Source of the DNA: Cavenderia fasciculata | Taxonomy: Eukaryota > Evosea > Eumycetozoa > Acytosteliales > Cavenderiaceae | Assembly (NCBI RefSeq): GCF_000203815.1 | Contig: NW_004457644.1 | Coordinates: 1-64,000, forward strand | Length of the DNA: 64,000 bases | Direction of reading: 5' to 3' | Shown: one piece after another, positions 36,871 through 48,151 of the stretch | Layout: each line of letters begins with the position of its first letter | How positions within the stretch are numbered: the stretch's first letter is position 1 | The notes under the pieces: model-generated | What the model saw: only the letters and a program-made list of their open reading frames with translations | What the model was told of the DNA's origin: nothing | The model's database searches: none | Position numbers and translations under genes: made by a program

Positions 36871-37112
36871 TTACTTCTTGTTGATATCACTCTTACCACC
36901 CAATTTATTGATTAGTTTAGTTTCTTTTATGATGATATCATGTGATAATGCTTTACACATGTCATAGATGGTTAGACTTGCAACCGATGCACCTGTCAAT
37001 GCTTCCATCTCCACTCCAGTCTTTCCACTACAAGACACTGTACAATCGACTTGAACGTGAGTCTTGTCGACAATGTTAATGTCAAATGTACACGATTCAA
37101 TGATCGCACCAA
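36871..37112 (-). pseudogene. moaC: molybdopterin biosynthesis MoaC C-terminal fragment
   Basis: About 75 uninterrupted codons end at TAA (36873-36871). They contain the MoaC hallmark [20 protein letters not shown] followed by [23 protein letters not shown]. MoaC (MOCS1B) with MoaA makes cyclic pyranopterin monophosphate, the first step of molybdenum cofactor synthesis. No start or N-terminal half is present: upstream, at about 37112, the sequence changes into gene-family-like DNA. The fragment therefore looks like a piece of a real gene carried into, or left behind in, this rearranged cluster. A last exon whose other exons lie elsewhere is not excluded, but no acceptor-linked upstream exon was found nearby. 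Confidence 0.8.
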
Positions 37113-37524
37113 ATGTTCCAAAGCGCCAAGATAGAGGCGGTCGATAGAGTCAATGACAATTGAGGTGATGTTATTTGGGTACTGAAATAAATCAAGCTTG
37201 AGTGCCCTGTCAACTGAATGGATGTCAAGTTGGGAAGGGTTGAGAGTGTCTTTGAAAGAACCTGAGAGTTTGGTTGGTCATTGAACTTGAAAGCAGTTAC
37301 ACTTTCAATACTGTCTTTGATATTCTGTGGTGCCAATCATTCCAAAAACATGGAATAAACAACCTCTTTACATTCTTGATTCCATTGAACTCTTTTTTGA
37401 TGTGACTCCAAATTGATTGCTCATAAATGACTTGTTCTGTCTCTGAAGTAGAATCATCAAGATTTCTTGAACACTTTGAAATGCGTAGATCTCTTGGCTG
37501 TGTAGAGATTTTTTTTCTTGTCAA
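37113..37524 (-). pseudogene. diverged SAP/F-box/LRR family fragment
   Basis: A minus-strand piece reads IYEQSIWSHIKKEFNGIKNV..LFIPCFW, the counterpart of FEKSVWSHINNQYNGIKVANRIYIP. In another frame it continues APQNIKDSIESVTAFKF...LPNLTSIQLTG, the counterpart of APPWFVKSIEHVT and the first LRR. It is more diverged than the other copies, so it may come from a different subfamily. Confidence 0.65.
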
Positions 37525-37563
37525 AAAACCACGTGGTTTTCAAAGAAGGTCAAAGCATGAGAT

Positions 37564-37565
37564 AT

Positions 37566-37604
<39 letters not shown>

Positions 37605-37606
37605 TT
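37564..37606. repeat. ATTT microsatellite
   Basis: About ten tandem ATTT units in the short spacer between the diverged fragment and the 3' end of copy J. Confidence 0.95.
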
Positions 37607-37608
37607 GA

Positions 37609-38697
37609 TCAAACTATCTGTCTCTTGTAATGAACAAATATTTGATCTTTTTTTTGGACATTTGATTGTGAGAATGGATATTTCGGGTGGAAAAGTGAAT
37701 CGCGATCAATTTCATAGAAACTAGGACAAACTAAATAGTAAATATTTTGGATATGATGCAATCCGTGGACAGTTTCCAAAAACAATTTAATGTCTGTTAA
37801 ATAATGAACGACAAAGGTATGGATCGATGGGTTGGCGCGGAGAAAATCAATTGATTCGTTGACGTAATAGGAATGGATAGTTAACTTGGTGAATCGGTGG
37901 TTAAAGGCTAATGGTCGAGTTGAAAAAAATGTTGGTGGTGTGTTTTGACTCATATAACCAACAATGATGTGTTTGATATTTGGGAATTGTTGTAAAAGTA
38001 ATGGATCGGAATCTTCTTCCAATTGAATGGTTTCGAGTGATTGCTTGATTGTTGAACTTGCATGTTGAGCCAAAAAGGGTAGTGCTGGTCTCACGAAAAG
38101 TGGAAGTATCAGTTTGACAAGTGGTAATTCCAATGTTGAAATAAATTGTAGTATGTTACAGTCTCGACTCTGTATATCACCAATATTAAGTTTTCTAAGA
38201 TTGTTGAATGGAAATTGATTGGTGATGGTTGGTAGGATTGTCAATCGAATGGTCTTGGCATCTTGTAGAGGTTGCATATCGACAGGTGTACTAGTAATCG
38301 ATATTCTTTTAATTGTTTTGATTAATTGATTTTCATTGAGCCATTTCAACTTTGTAAATAATTTGTTAAATATAAATGATCGAGTTGATTTGGAGATGGT
38401 TGACAAATTTGTAAATCTCAAACTGTAGATACTTTGTTGTGGGTATCTTTTAAGAAAGAGCGGGGTGTATAGAGAAGATCTATCAAACCAACAATGAAGT
38501 GGACAATTTGATTGAATGCTTTCAAAATCTTGATTTGATTTTAAAAGTATAATGTCTCGTTTGGTAAGAGTCAACTCTCTCTTGTTTGTTAAATCGTAAC
38601 ATCTAACAATTGAATCATCACAATTACATCTATTCATACTATTCCATAATAATTTGATGATTTTAAATATAATATTAGTTGGTAGTGTTGGTAATAG

Positions 38698-38743
<46 letters not shown>

Positions 38744-40470
38744 ATTTGATTATTTTGTTGATCATTTATATAAAATATATATTTTCTATAGTCTTGTCCA
38801 AAACTCGAACTTTTTGATGAATTAAAGTATAGATTTGATTGTAAGAGTTGTTGATGTTGGATTTTTGTCAAGCTACTATCATAATGAATCATTATTCTTG
38901 AAAGATTGGATAGTGTGAGCTGATCACAAATGGTTCCAAATGTTGTTAGGTTAGAACTGCTGTATGCCATTCTTAGAGATGTAATATGTGGATTATTTTC
39001 TAAAAATCTCGATAATATATCCTCGTTGCCATATGCATAAGATGTTGTATTTGACAATGTAGTGACTGTGTATGGTAGAATAATGTCTGTAATGTCTTTG
39101 ATAGTTCTTTCAAATTGAATGTGTACATGTCTTAGATTGGGTAGATTTCTTGATGATGTTTTGTTTTGAAATAATTCCTTGTATGTCTTGACATCCAGTT
39201 TGATAACTTGTACCGACTCTAGTACAATATCTTTTGCTTTTAAAATGGCTGATGGAGTTCCAAGGAGTAACTTCGTCATTGGACGATCCAATGACTCGAC
39301 AAAATCTTCAATGGCATTGACAAAGAATTGAGAGTCAATAGAGATAGAGGTGAGATTCTTTAGTGTTCCTAATTCAGGCTTTTGGTGTCCCAAGAGTGCA
39401 ATTGATTTGAGATTGACTAGTTGTGATAGCTTACTGGGCTTGACAGTTGTTAATTCATAGAGTGTAACGTGTTCAATTGTCTTTGTAAACCATGGTGGTG
39501 CATCAAGATACACTTGATTTGAATGTGGAACATAGATTCTATTTGCAACTTTAATTCCATTGTACTGGTTGTTGATATGACTCCAAACTGACTTTTCAAA
39601 TACTGCTCGAGGTGCACCTTGATCTTTTAGTGGAAGAGTAAAAGTACGAGAGATCGTAGTCGAGAGATGATGGAATACCTTTTTGGAGATGGTCAACATC
39701 GACTGCTTCCACTGTATTTCGATGGGATGCAATTCTCTTTGTCCAAAGCTGAAATGAGCCCAAGGATGATACAATGAATCATCTCTATAATGCATTGCAT
39801 GTTGTGGGCATCGTTGATTGTTGTCTTTAACTTGTTCTGTATAATGACCGATTTTAGAGTTGAATTGTATACCTAGAACTTTTACTGAATAGGTATCATT
39901 TGATAGATGTATCTTCTGATTAAACTCTCTCTGTAGTTCTAATAACTCTTTAGGATAGATACAAGTACAATACTTTGCATCATTCCAAGCCTGTGTGAGA
40001 ATACTCGCAATGATTGACCAAGGTAACGAGTATCCACCACTCAACGATGATGGTGTAACCTCTGTCTTTTGATATACCATTATATATTGTATTAACATCT
40101 TCTTTGTATCACTCTCTCTATACTCTATCTTTAAATCATTACATATAGCAGCCACTTTTTGTTTACTACGACTTGATAACTCTTCTTCTGTATATATTCT
40201 TTTGTTATCTTGTTGTTGTTGTTGTTGTTCAGTATCTTGATTATTATTATCATTATTATTACTACTATTATCATTATCATTATTATTACTATTATTACGA
40301 TTATAATGATTAAGTATTTGATCGATGATATATGATTTAGTTTCCTTTTCAGTGATTGTATCAATCTCTAACACTTTACATATTTCTATTAAATCAGCTT
40401 TATACAACTGATTCAAACTACTCTTTGTTTGATATTCATCTATATCTTCTATCTTAAACTTTCTTTTCAT
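37609..40470 (-). CDS. SAP/F-box/LRR family copy J, intact (953 aa)
   Basis: Start chosen at 40470 (MKRKFKIEDIDEYQT), matching all other copies. The frame is open a further 35 codons upstream, but that extension is a hydrophobic/basic stretch not shared by relatives. Parts in order: SAP-like motif 1 (LYKADLIEICKVLEI), a long Asn/Gln spacer, SAP-like motif 2 (SKQKVAAICNDLKI), F-box-like region 1 with CTC, CPQHAMHYRDDSLYHPW, ISKKVFHHLSTTISRTF, LRR 1, Asn linker, F-box-like region 2 (LPTNIIFKIIKLLWNSMN, CNC), CPLHCWFDRSSLY, SKSTRSFIFNKLFTKL, LRR 2, and a C-terminus IFVHYKRQIV. Purine-rich leader before the ATG. Single exon. Function not known. Confidence 0.88.
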
Positions 40471-40631
40471 TATTATCCTTTTATCTCTCTCTCTCTCTAT
40501 TTTGTATCTGTATAATTGATATTTTAAAAAGTAGAATTCTCTCTGACATAGGTGGTGACAAAAAAAAAAAAACAATAGAAAGGATAATTTACATTTATTT
40601 ATTTATTATTATTTATTGTTTTTGATGTGAT

Positions 40632-43559
40632 TCAATTCTCTTTCTTTAAATGAATAAATAGGTTATCTTTCTTTACAACCATTGCTTTAGAAAACATAGA
40701 TTGGCATGGATGGGAATAAATATCGTCATGTTGCAATTGAAAATTAGAAAAATCAATCAAATAGTAAATGTTTTGGATATGATGCAACTTGTTGATATGG
40801 TCCAAAAAATATTTAATCCAAGTTGTATTATTGGTAATCACTAATGTGCGAATAGACTGCTTTGATAAGAGAAAATCAATTGATTTTTGTGGATCCGCCA
40901 GAGTTGTCAGTTTGGTGAATCGGTGGTTCGAAACAAACGGCGTTGTGAGAAAGGTGGAAGGATTGTTTTGATTTTTCTTCTTAATTGATACATCCATTAC
41001 AATGATATGTTTGATATTTTGGAATGGTTCCAAGTGAATGGGATTAGAGTTGACTTCTACTTGAATACTTTCCAGTGATTGTTTGAGTGTTGCACTTGCA
41101 TGTTTAGCTAAAAATGGTAGTATTGGTCTCAAGTTGAGTGGAAGTGTCAGTTTGACAAGTGGTATTTCCAACATTTCAATGAATTGTTGTAAACTTTCTA
41201 TAGATTGTACCTGGAGATTAGAAAGATTAAGCTTTCTAAGATTGTTGAAAGGATGATGTTTGGTTATGGTTGGTATGCTTGGCAATTGAATGGTGTTGGC
41301 TTGTTGTAGAAGATCCAGCTGTTCATCTGAACTTACAAAGGTTGATATTCTTTTAATGGTTTTGACAAATGGTTTGAATTTGAATGCAAATAATGGTTGT
41401 GTACCAAACTTTGTAAATAACTTTTCAAATACAAATGATCGAGTTGACTTGGAGATGGTCGACAACTTTGATAGTCTCAACTGATAGATACTTTTTTGTG
41501 TGTTATAAAGAGAGAGTGGGAGGTACAAAGAAGATCTATCAAACCAACCATGATGAGGACAATTTGATTGAATCGATTCAAAATCTATATTTGATTTTAA
41601 AAGTAAAATGTCTCGATTGGTACGATTTGTTTTGTACTGCCCCCTAGAAATTAAACCATCACAATTACATCTATTCATACTATTCCATAATAATTTGATG
41701 ATTTGATTAATAATAATGTTTGGTAATAAAGGAGTAGTTGAACAATCATTATTAAATATTGTTGGATTATTATTATTATTATTGAGAGTCGTGGTATTAT
41801 TATTAATGATTTGATTATGTTGTTGATCATTTCTGTAGAATATATATTTTTTAAACTCTTGTCCAAGACTCATATCCTTTGATGCATTTAAGTATATGTT
41901 TGATTGTATGAGTTGTTGATGTTGGATATCTGTCAAACTTTTTTGAGAATAAACCATGATTCTTGATAGTTTGGATTGTTGTTTGAGTTGATTACCAATG
42001 GTTTCAAGTATTTCAAAATTAAATACTATTTTAGATGTTAATCTTAGAGAAGTAATATGTGGATTAATCTCTAAAAATCTCCAATATATATCCTCATTGC
42101 CATATGGATAGTTTGAATTGGACAGTGTAGTGACTGTATCTGGTAGAATAAAGTTGGTAATATCTTTTTCATCTATAAATTCAATGTGTACATGTCTTAG
42201 ATTGGGTAGGTTTCTTGGTGATGATTGTTTGTCTTGGTCTTGACCAGCACCGGTGTTTTTAAATAATGCCATGTGTGTGTCGACATCCAATCTGATAACT
42301 TGTAATGATTCTATCACAATATCTTTTGCTTTTAAAATGACCGATGGATAAGCTAAAAGTAACTTGGTCATTGGACGATCCAATGTCATGACCAAATCTT
42401 GTTCAATGGCTTGTTCATAGAACTGAGAGTCAATGGTGATAGAGGTGAGATTCTTTAGTGTTCCTAATTCAGGATCTTGGTGTCCCAAGAGTGCAATTGA
42501 TTTTAGATTGACTAGTTGTGAAATATTACTGTGATTGAAAGTGGTTAAATCATAGAGTGTAACATGTTCAATTGACTTTGCAAACCATGGTGGTGCATCA
42601 AGATACACTTGATTTGAATGTGGAAGATAGATTCTATTTGCAACTTTGATTCCATTGTACTGGTTGTTGATATGACTCCAAACTGATTTTTCAAACTTTT
42701 CTCTTGGCATCTTGTTTTCATCGTTTAATGGGAAAGTAAAAGTACGAGAGATTGTAGTGGATAGATGATGGAATACTTTCTTGGAGATGGTCAACATCGT
42801 CTGCTTCCATTGTATTTCAATGGGTTTGAATTCACTTAACTCAATGTCAAAATGAGCCCATGGATGATACAATGAATCATCTCTATAGTACATTGCATGT
42901 TGTGGGCAGTGTTGGTTGTTGGATTTGACTTGTTCTGTATATTGACCGATTTTAGAGTTGAATTGTTGACCGAGAATCTTGAATGAATAGGTATCTCTTG
43001 ATGCCTCTATTTTACAATCTAAATCTGTTTGTAGATCTTGTAAACCATTAGGATAGATACAAGTACAATACTTTGCATCATTCCAAGCACGAGTGAGAAT
43101 ACTCGCAATGATTGACCAAGGTAACGAGTATCCACCACTCAATGATGTTGGTGTAACCTCTGTCTTTTGATATACCATTATATATTGTATTAACGTCTTA
43201 TTTGTATCACTCTCTCTGTACTCGATCTTTAAATCTTTACATATATTAATGAGTCTTTTTTTAATACAGCTTGATAACTCTTTATCTGTATATATTCTCT
43301 TGTTATCTTGTTGTTGCTGTTTATCTGCATCCTGATTATTATTATTATTACTATTACTGTTATTATTATTCCTATTATTATTATTATTATTATAATGATT
43401 AAGTATTTGATCGATGATGTATGTTTTTGTATCATCATCATTGATTGTATCTATCTTTAACACTTGACATATTTGTAGTAAATCAGTTTTATACAACTGA
43501 TTCAAACTACTCTTTGTTTGATATTCATCTATATCTTCTATCTTAAACTTGCTTTTCAT
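40632..43559 (-). CDS. SAP/F-box/LRR family copy K, intact (975 aa)
   Basis: Single open exon from MKSKFKIEDIDEYQT to LFIHLKKEN. It differs from the consensus start (MKRKFK) by one residue. Both SAP-like motifs (LYKTDLLQICQVLKI; IKKRLINICKDLKI), F-box-like region 1 (SLPWSIIASILTRAWNDAKY, CTC), CPQHAMYYRDDSLYHPW, LTISKKVFHHLSTTISRTF, LRR 1, a linker of mixed Asn/Thr, F-box-like region 2 (LPNIIINQIIKLLWNSMN, CNC), CPHHGWFDRSSLY, SKSTRSFVFEKLFTKF and LRR 2 are all present. LRR 2 has a lysine/asparagine insert (VSIKKKNQNN) not seen in the others. Function not known. Confidence 0.88.
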   Translation of the reverse strand: MKSKFKIEDIDEYQTKSSLNQLYKTDLLQICQVLKIDTINDDDTKTYIIDQILNHYNNNNNNRNNNNSNSNNNNNQDADKQQQQDNKRIYTDKELSSCIKKRLINICKDLKIEYRESDTNKTLIQYIMVYQKTEVTPTSLSGGYSLPWSIIASILTRAWNDAKYCTCIYPNGLQDLQTDLDCKIEASRDTYSFKILGQQFNSKIGQYTEQVKSNNQHCPQHAMYYRDDSLYHPWAHFDIELSEFKPIEIQWKQTMLTISKKVFHHLSTTISRTFTFPLNDENKMPREKFEKSVWSHINNQYNGIKVANRIYLPHSNQVYLDAPPWFAKSIEHVTLYDLTTFNHSNISQLVNLKSIALLGHQDPELGTLKNLTSITIDSQFYEQAIEQDLVMTLDRPMTKLLLAYPSVILKAKDIVIESLQVIRLDVDTHMALFKNTGAGQDQDKQSSPRNLPNLRHVHIEFIDEKDITNFILPDTVTTLSNSNYPYGNEDIYWRFLEINPHITSLRLTSKIVFNFEILETIGNQLKQQSKLSRIMVYSQKSLTDIQHQQLIQSNIYLNASKDMSLGQEFKKYIFYRNDQQHNQIINNNTTTLNNNNNNPTIFNNDCSTTPLLPNIIINQIIKLLWNSMNRCNCDGLISRGQYKTNRTNRDILLLKSNIDFESIQSNCPHHGWFDRSSLYLPLSLYNTQKSIYQLRLSKLSTISKSTRSFVFEKLFTKFGTQPLFAFKFKPFVKTIKRISTFVSSDEQLDLLQQANTIQLPSIPTITKHHPFNNLRKLNLSNLQVQSIESLQQFIEMLEIPLVKLTLPLNLRPILPFLAKHASATLKQSLESIQVEVNSNPIHLEPFQNIKHIIVMDVSIKKKNQNNPSTFLTTPFVSNHRFTKLTTLADPQKSIDFLLSKQSIRTLVITNNTTWIKYFLDHINKLHHIQNIYYLIDFSNFQLQHDDIYSHPCQSMFSKAMVVKKDNLFIHLKKEN

Positions 43560-43774
43560 CTCTTTCTTTTATCTCTCTCTCTCTCTCTCTATCTTTGTAT
43601 CTATCTGTAACCCAAGACGTTTGTGATACTAAAAGTGGTTATGAAAATAACTAAGTAAGAAGTCAAGATAATTTATTTATTTATTTTAAATTTAATTTAA
43701 TTTTATTTGTTTATACCTTGTCATAGGCTACCTACCTACCTATCTGTACTTTAAGAATCCTTGTGTAGGACGAG

Positions 43775-46034
43775 TTATTTTGTAGTGTTCAAATACAAAA
43801 GATCTTGTTGCCTTTGATATGGTTGACAATTTTGCTGAAAGAGATGATTACGATTGTGTCGACGGATATCAGAATAAGACAATGGGAGGTACATAATAGA
43901 TCTATCCGACCAACAATGATATTTACAATTTGATTGAATGGTTGATTCAAAATCTCCATTTGTCTTTGCAAGTAGAATATCGCTACTTGATAAAGACTTT
44001 GAATAAGCAACCAAATGATCATCACAATTACATTGATTCATACTAGTCCATAGCAATTTGATGATTTGATTGATTATATGATTTGGTAATGTTGGTAATA
44101 TTATATTATTATTATTATTATTATTGGTGATATTATTATTATTATTTGTTGTTGTTGTAATTATTTCAATATTATTAATGATTTGATTATTTTGTTGACC
44201 ATTTCTATAGAATATAAATTTTCTAGTCTTTTGTCTTGGACCTATATCCTTTGATGAATTAAAATATAGGTTTGATTGTATTAGTTGTTTATGTTGAATA
44301 GTTGTTAAAGCATAATCAGAATGCACCATGATTCTTGAGAGTTTAGATTGTTTGAGAAGTGGAGGGATTTTTCCAATCGTTTCAAACATTTTAAGATAAG
44401 TAGTCATTTTACCAATAGCTCTAAACCCATCATGAAACTTGAGTCGCAGACTTGTGATGTGTGGATTCTTTTCTAAAAACTCTCCATAAATAGTCTCCTC
44501 TCCTTTGGGAATATAATCATGGTCTGAAAAAAATCCAAATGATCCAACGTCTACACACTTTACCACTGACACTGTAGTGATTGTATCTGGTAGAATAAAG
44601 TCTGTGATGTGTTTGTTGGCTCTTTCATCTCTGTATTGTATTGTATTGGGGTTAAAGTGTACATGTCTTAGATTTGGTAGGTTTCTTGGTGACTGTTGTT
44701 GTTGTTGTTGTTGTTGTTGACTAGTGTTGTTGTTGTTGTTTTGAAATAATCCCTTGTATGTATTGACATCCAAACTGATAACTTGTACCGACTCTAGTAC
44801 AATATCTCTTGCTTTTAATATGGCTGACGGATAAAACATGAGTAACTTGGTGATTGGACGATCCAATGACTCGACCAATTCTTCAATGTAATCAAGGTCG
44901 TATTGGTGTTCAACTGAAATCGAGGTGAGATGATTAAATGTTTCGACTTCAAGATAATCATAACCCAAGAGCACAATTGATTTGAGGTTGACTAGTTTTA
45001 AAAGGTTGTCGAAAAATGAATTACTCTTGCATTTGTCGAGGGCATTTTCTTCAAATGTTAAGTGTTCAATCGACTTTATAAACCATGGTGGTGCATCAAG
45101 ATACACTTGATTTGAATGTGGAATATAGATTCTATTTGCAACTTTAATTCCATTGTATTGGTTGTTGATATGATTCCAAACTGATTGTTCAAATGCTGCT
45201 CTTGGCATCTTTTGATCATTTGTTGGTATTCTAAAAGTACGAGGTATTGTAGTGGAGAGATGATGGAATACCTTTTTGGAGATGGTCAGCATCGTCTGCT
45301 TCCATTGTACTTCAATGGGTTGGAATTCTCTTTGTCAAAAGCTGAAATGAGCCCAAGGATGATACAATGAATCATCTCTATAAAACATTGCATGTTGTGG
45401 GCATCGTTGATTGTTGGATTTGACTTGATCTGTATATTGACCGATTTTAGAGTTGAATTGTTTACCGATAATTTGAAAGATCACGGGTGCGTTTGTTAAA
45501 TGTAGTCTACTACTAACCTCCTCTTGTAGATCTTGTACCTCTTTAGGATAGATACAAGTACAATACTTTGCATCATTCCAAGCCTGTGTGAGAATACTAG
45601 CAATGATTGACCAGGGTAACGAGTATCCACCACTCAATGATGATGGTGTAACCTCTGTCTTTTGATACACCATTATATATTGAATCAATAAATATCTTCT
45701 TTGTATCACTCTCTCTATACTCTATCTTTAAATCTTTACATATTGTAATGACTCTTTGTTTATTCAAACTTGATAACTCTTCTTCTGTATATATTCTCTT
45801 GTTATCTTGTTGTTGTTGTTCAGTATCTTGATTATTATTATTATTACTATTATTATTACTTTTACTATAATGATTAAGTATTTGATCGATGATATATGAT
45901 TTTATATCCTTTGCAGTGATTGTATCTATCTCTAACGCTCTACATATTTCTATTAAATCAGCTTTATACAACTAATTCAAACTACTCTTTGTTTGATATT
46001 CATCTATATCTTCTATCTTAAACTTTCTTTTCAT
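43775..46034 (-). pseudogene. SAP/F-box/LRR family copy L, multiple stops and 3' truncation
   Basis: The family start is present at 46034, but a TAG replaces the Gln codon of SSLNQLYKADL at about 45974. A 4-bp insertion near 45690 (KKIFIDSIYNG instead of KKILIQYIM) shifts frame. A TGA lies at about 45334 in HFSF*QREFQP, where copy J has Gly. The part 45292-43775 is open from MLTISKKVFHHLST through LRR 1, the linker and F-box-like region 2. It then shifts after SDIRRH and stops within SKSTRSFVF. LRR 2 is absent. Four independent lesions make this a clear pseudogene. It is the first (5'-most) member of the minus-strand array. Confidence 0.92.
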
Positions 46035-46253
46035 TATTATTACTATTATTATTATCCTTTATTTATTACTTTATCTAATTATTATTATGAAGATACAACC
46101 AACCAAACCTCTCTCATACTTTTTCTTTTTTTATTATTTTTATTTAAATTTAATATCCATGCTTTGGTATTTATTTTAGGGTTGTGAATGACTATTGTAC
46201 AATTGATTAATATTATTATAATGGATAGAATGAATGAATTGAAATAGATCCGA

Positions 46254-46496
46254 TTACCATTTTCCCCAGAAATAGGGTCCAGCAGAGGAGTTACTTTGAG
46301 GTAGGATCGCTGGAGCCGTGGTGGTAGTTGTCACTGCCATTGTATAATTTATGTTTTGATTTGATTCATATGGACCAACTGCAGTTGATATCAACGACGA
46401 AGATGATGACAATTGTTGGTTCTTGATCATATGATGAATGGACTGTCCACCATTAAGTTTTGAAAGAATATCTAGATTCAATAAAATGACAACAAT

Positions 46497-46563
<67 letters not shown>

Positions 46564-46632
46564 TTGTTAGAATGAAATGTGTACACAATTAAATATTATT
46601 TGTAATATATATATTGCCATACCAAATATCAT
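46254..46632 (-). CDS. small Ser/Thr-rich protein with 10-nt first exon (member 1)
   Basis: Exon 1 is 46632-46623 (ATGATATTTG), exon 2 is 46471-46254, and the intron starts GTATGG. The product is 75 residues: MIFDILSKLNGGQS..., a Ser run, a Thr run, and a tail GPYFWGKW. Members at 48152-48426 and 50270-50541 have the same gene build: Met, hydrophobic, Phe plus one base in exon 1, then a (S)LSK motif early in exon 2, and a short aromatic tail ending in Trp. This resembles the very small developmentally regulated dictyostelid hssA/2C/7E-type proteins (family knowledge, tentative). The sequence just upstream of the ATG (TTTTAAAAATG) is shared with member 2. Function unknown. Confidence 0.75.
46497..46562. 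repeat. ATAG microsatellite
   Basis: About 16 tandem ATAG units inside the intron of the small gene at 46254-46632. Confidence 0.97.
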
Positions 46633-47264
46633 TTTTAAAAGATTTAAATTACTAGTAGTTTGTTGAGTACAATTGATTTGTTGGAGTTTTTAAAATGTAT
46701 TGTAACGATCAATCAATCCCGAGTTATTTATACCTAGGCATGGCGGGATGATCGATCTGACTGATTCACTAATTCCCTTAAAAACAACAAGTTGTGTGTG
46801 TTTGTTTTTAAAACTGTTTGTGTGTGTGATTGCAATCAATCAATCAATCAAGGAAGGAGGTCACGCACATATACATATATATAATTGTTTGTATCATCAT
46901 CTACAAACCAATTAATATCTGTTTAAACATTTGAATTAATGAGGAGGAGGAGGAGGAGGAGGATGAGGATGAGGAGGGTTGACAGATTGATTGATTGATG
47001 TTCAACATACATACATACAGCAGAGAAAGAAAATTGAGGAGCCCCCTCTTCTCTTTGTGTTCAGTATATTCCATCCATCTCTTGCTTTACTCTTTTTTGA
47101 TGATGATTCTATATAGTAAATGTTGATCATGTGATGATTAGGATGCATGATGTGATAACATGTTGAAGAAAGGTTTAAATTGATATATATTGTACGTACT
47201 TTTGCATTTGTTGTTGTCTACCTACTACCATGTAGATACAACAACAACAACAAGTACATCCAGA

Positions 47265-47347
47265 AAAAGGAATACCTCAAGCAACGTCAAAAGAAAAAAG
47301 ATTAAACAAATGATCTCTCTTGGTCTATTACTTGAGGTATTCCTTTT
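47265..47347. repeat. 17-bp perfect inverted repeat
   Basis: Arms 47265-47281 (AAAAGGAATACCTCAAG) and 47331-47347 are perfect reverse complements with a 49-bp loop. This could fold as an RNA hairpin. No other evidence of a non-coding RNA gene. Confidence 0.9.
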
Positions 47348-47648
47348 GATCGCGATGGCACACTATAGTAGTAGGAGGAGTAGGAGGAGTAGGAGGAGTA
47401 GGAGTTGGTTTGGAATTTAATTGAGCCATTTTATTATTCTTTTTTTTTGATATGTATGGTTGTTGTTGCTGTTGGGATACGTATGATCATTAATCCAATT
47501 TCCTTATTTGGATCTGCTCATATCTCTCTTTTTATAACTATACTTTGATAATAATGACATTTAAGCCTAGTTGTAACATGGAAGGCTGCAACCAGACTGT
47601 TGATGGTCAGGTCGTACAAGAAAAAAAAAACAAAAAAAAACAAAAAAA

Positions 47649-47752
47649 AAAACGATTGATCTAATGGAGGAAAACAAAGCACTAAGAGAAGACAACTACA
47701 CTCCAACAATTCTAAAAACAACAACTCTTCTTCCTCCCCAATCAATCGTTTT
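47649..47752. repeat. interrupted inverted repeat
   Basis: Arms AAAACGATTGAT (47649-47660) and ATCAATCGTTTT (47741-47752) pair perfectly. After a short mismatch the inner GGAGGAA / TTCCTCC also pair, giving a 12 + 7 bp stem. Confidence 0.85.
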
Positions 47753-48151
47753 CTTCATCTTATCAGACACTACTCGAGTACAGGTTGACACTTCCTTGTA
47801 GCTCTGCTCGCGAGTTCCTTCATAACTCTTGTATTGATTTCTCGTATCAACACAATCCATAGTTTTTTTTTTTTTTTGGATTTATTTAGAATATTGAGTA
47901 ACGAGTTCACGTGGAGCTAGCTAATTCTATAACATCAATACTTCTTCATATGAAATTATTTTAATAAATCATGTCTAAACAAAAATTAATAGGAACGATT
48001 TTAAAGTAATGGTGCCGATTTATTGGATAAAATGAAATGATAAATAGTAGTAGTAGTATTCGATTAGTATTAATGATTGAATTATTGAATGAGTAGGTAG
48101 GTAGGAGAGGGATTGATCGAAACGGACAGTTCGTGGCGTAGGTTAGGTGGT

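Larger units (their letters stand above)
46633..48151. other. intergenic region with simple repeats and two hairpin-type inverted repeats
   Basis: No convincing gene. It contains a GAG/GAT-rich run (about 46939-46985), a GTAGGAGGA repeat (about 47371-47405), A-rich runs (about 47621-47650) and two inverted repeats described separately. A 45-codon plus-strand frame, 47664-47801 (MEENKALREDNYTPTIL...), lies inside the second one, with no supporting context. Confidence 0.45.

Noticed and set aside
40471-40575. 35-codon upstream extension of copy J
   Set aside because: All relatives start at MKRKFK or its equivalent; the extension is not shared and contains the purine-rich leader.
47190-47420. 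76-codon frame ending in Ser-Arg repeats
   Set aside because: Built on simple CAA and GTAGGAGGA repeats in intergenic DNA.
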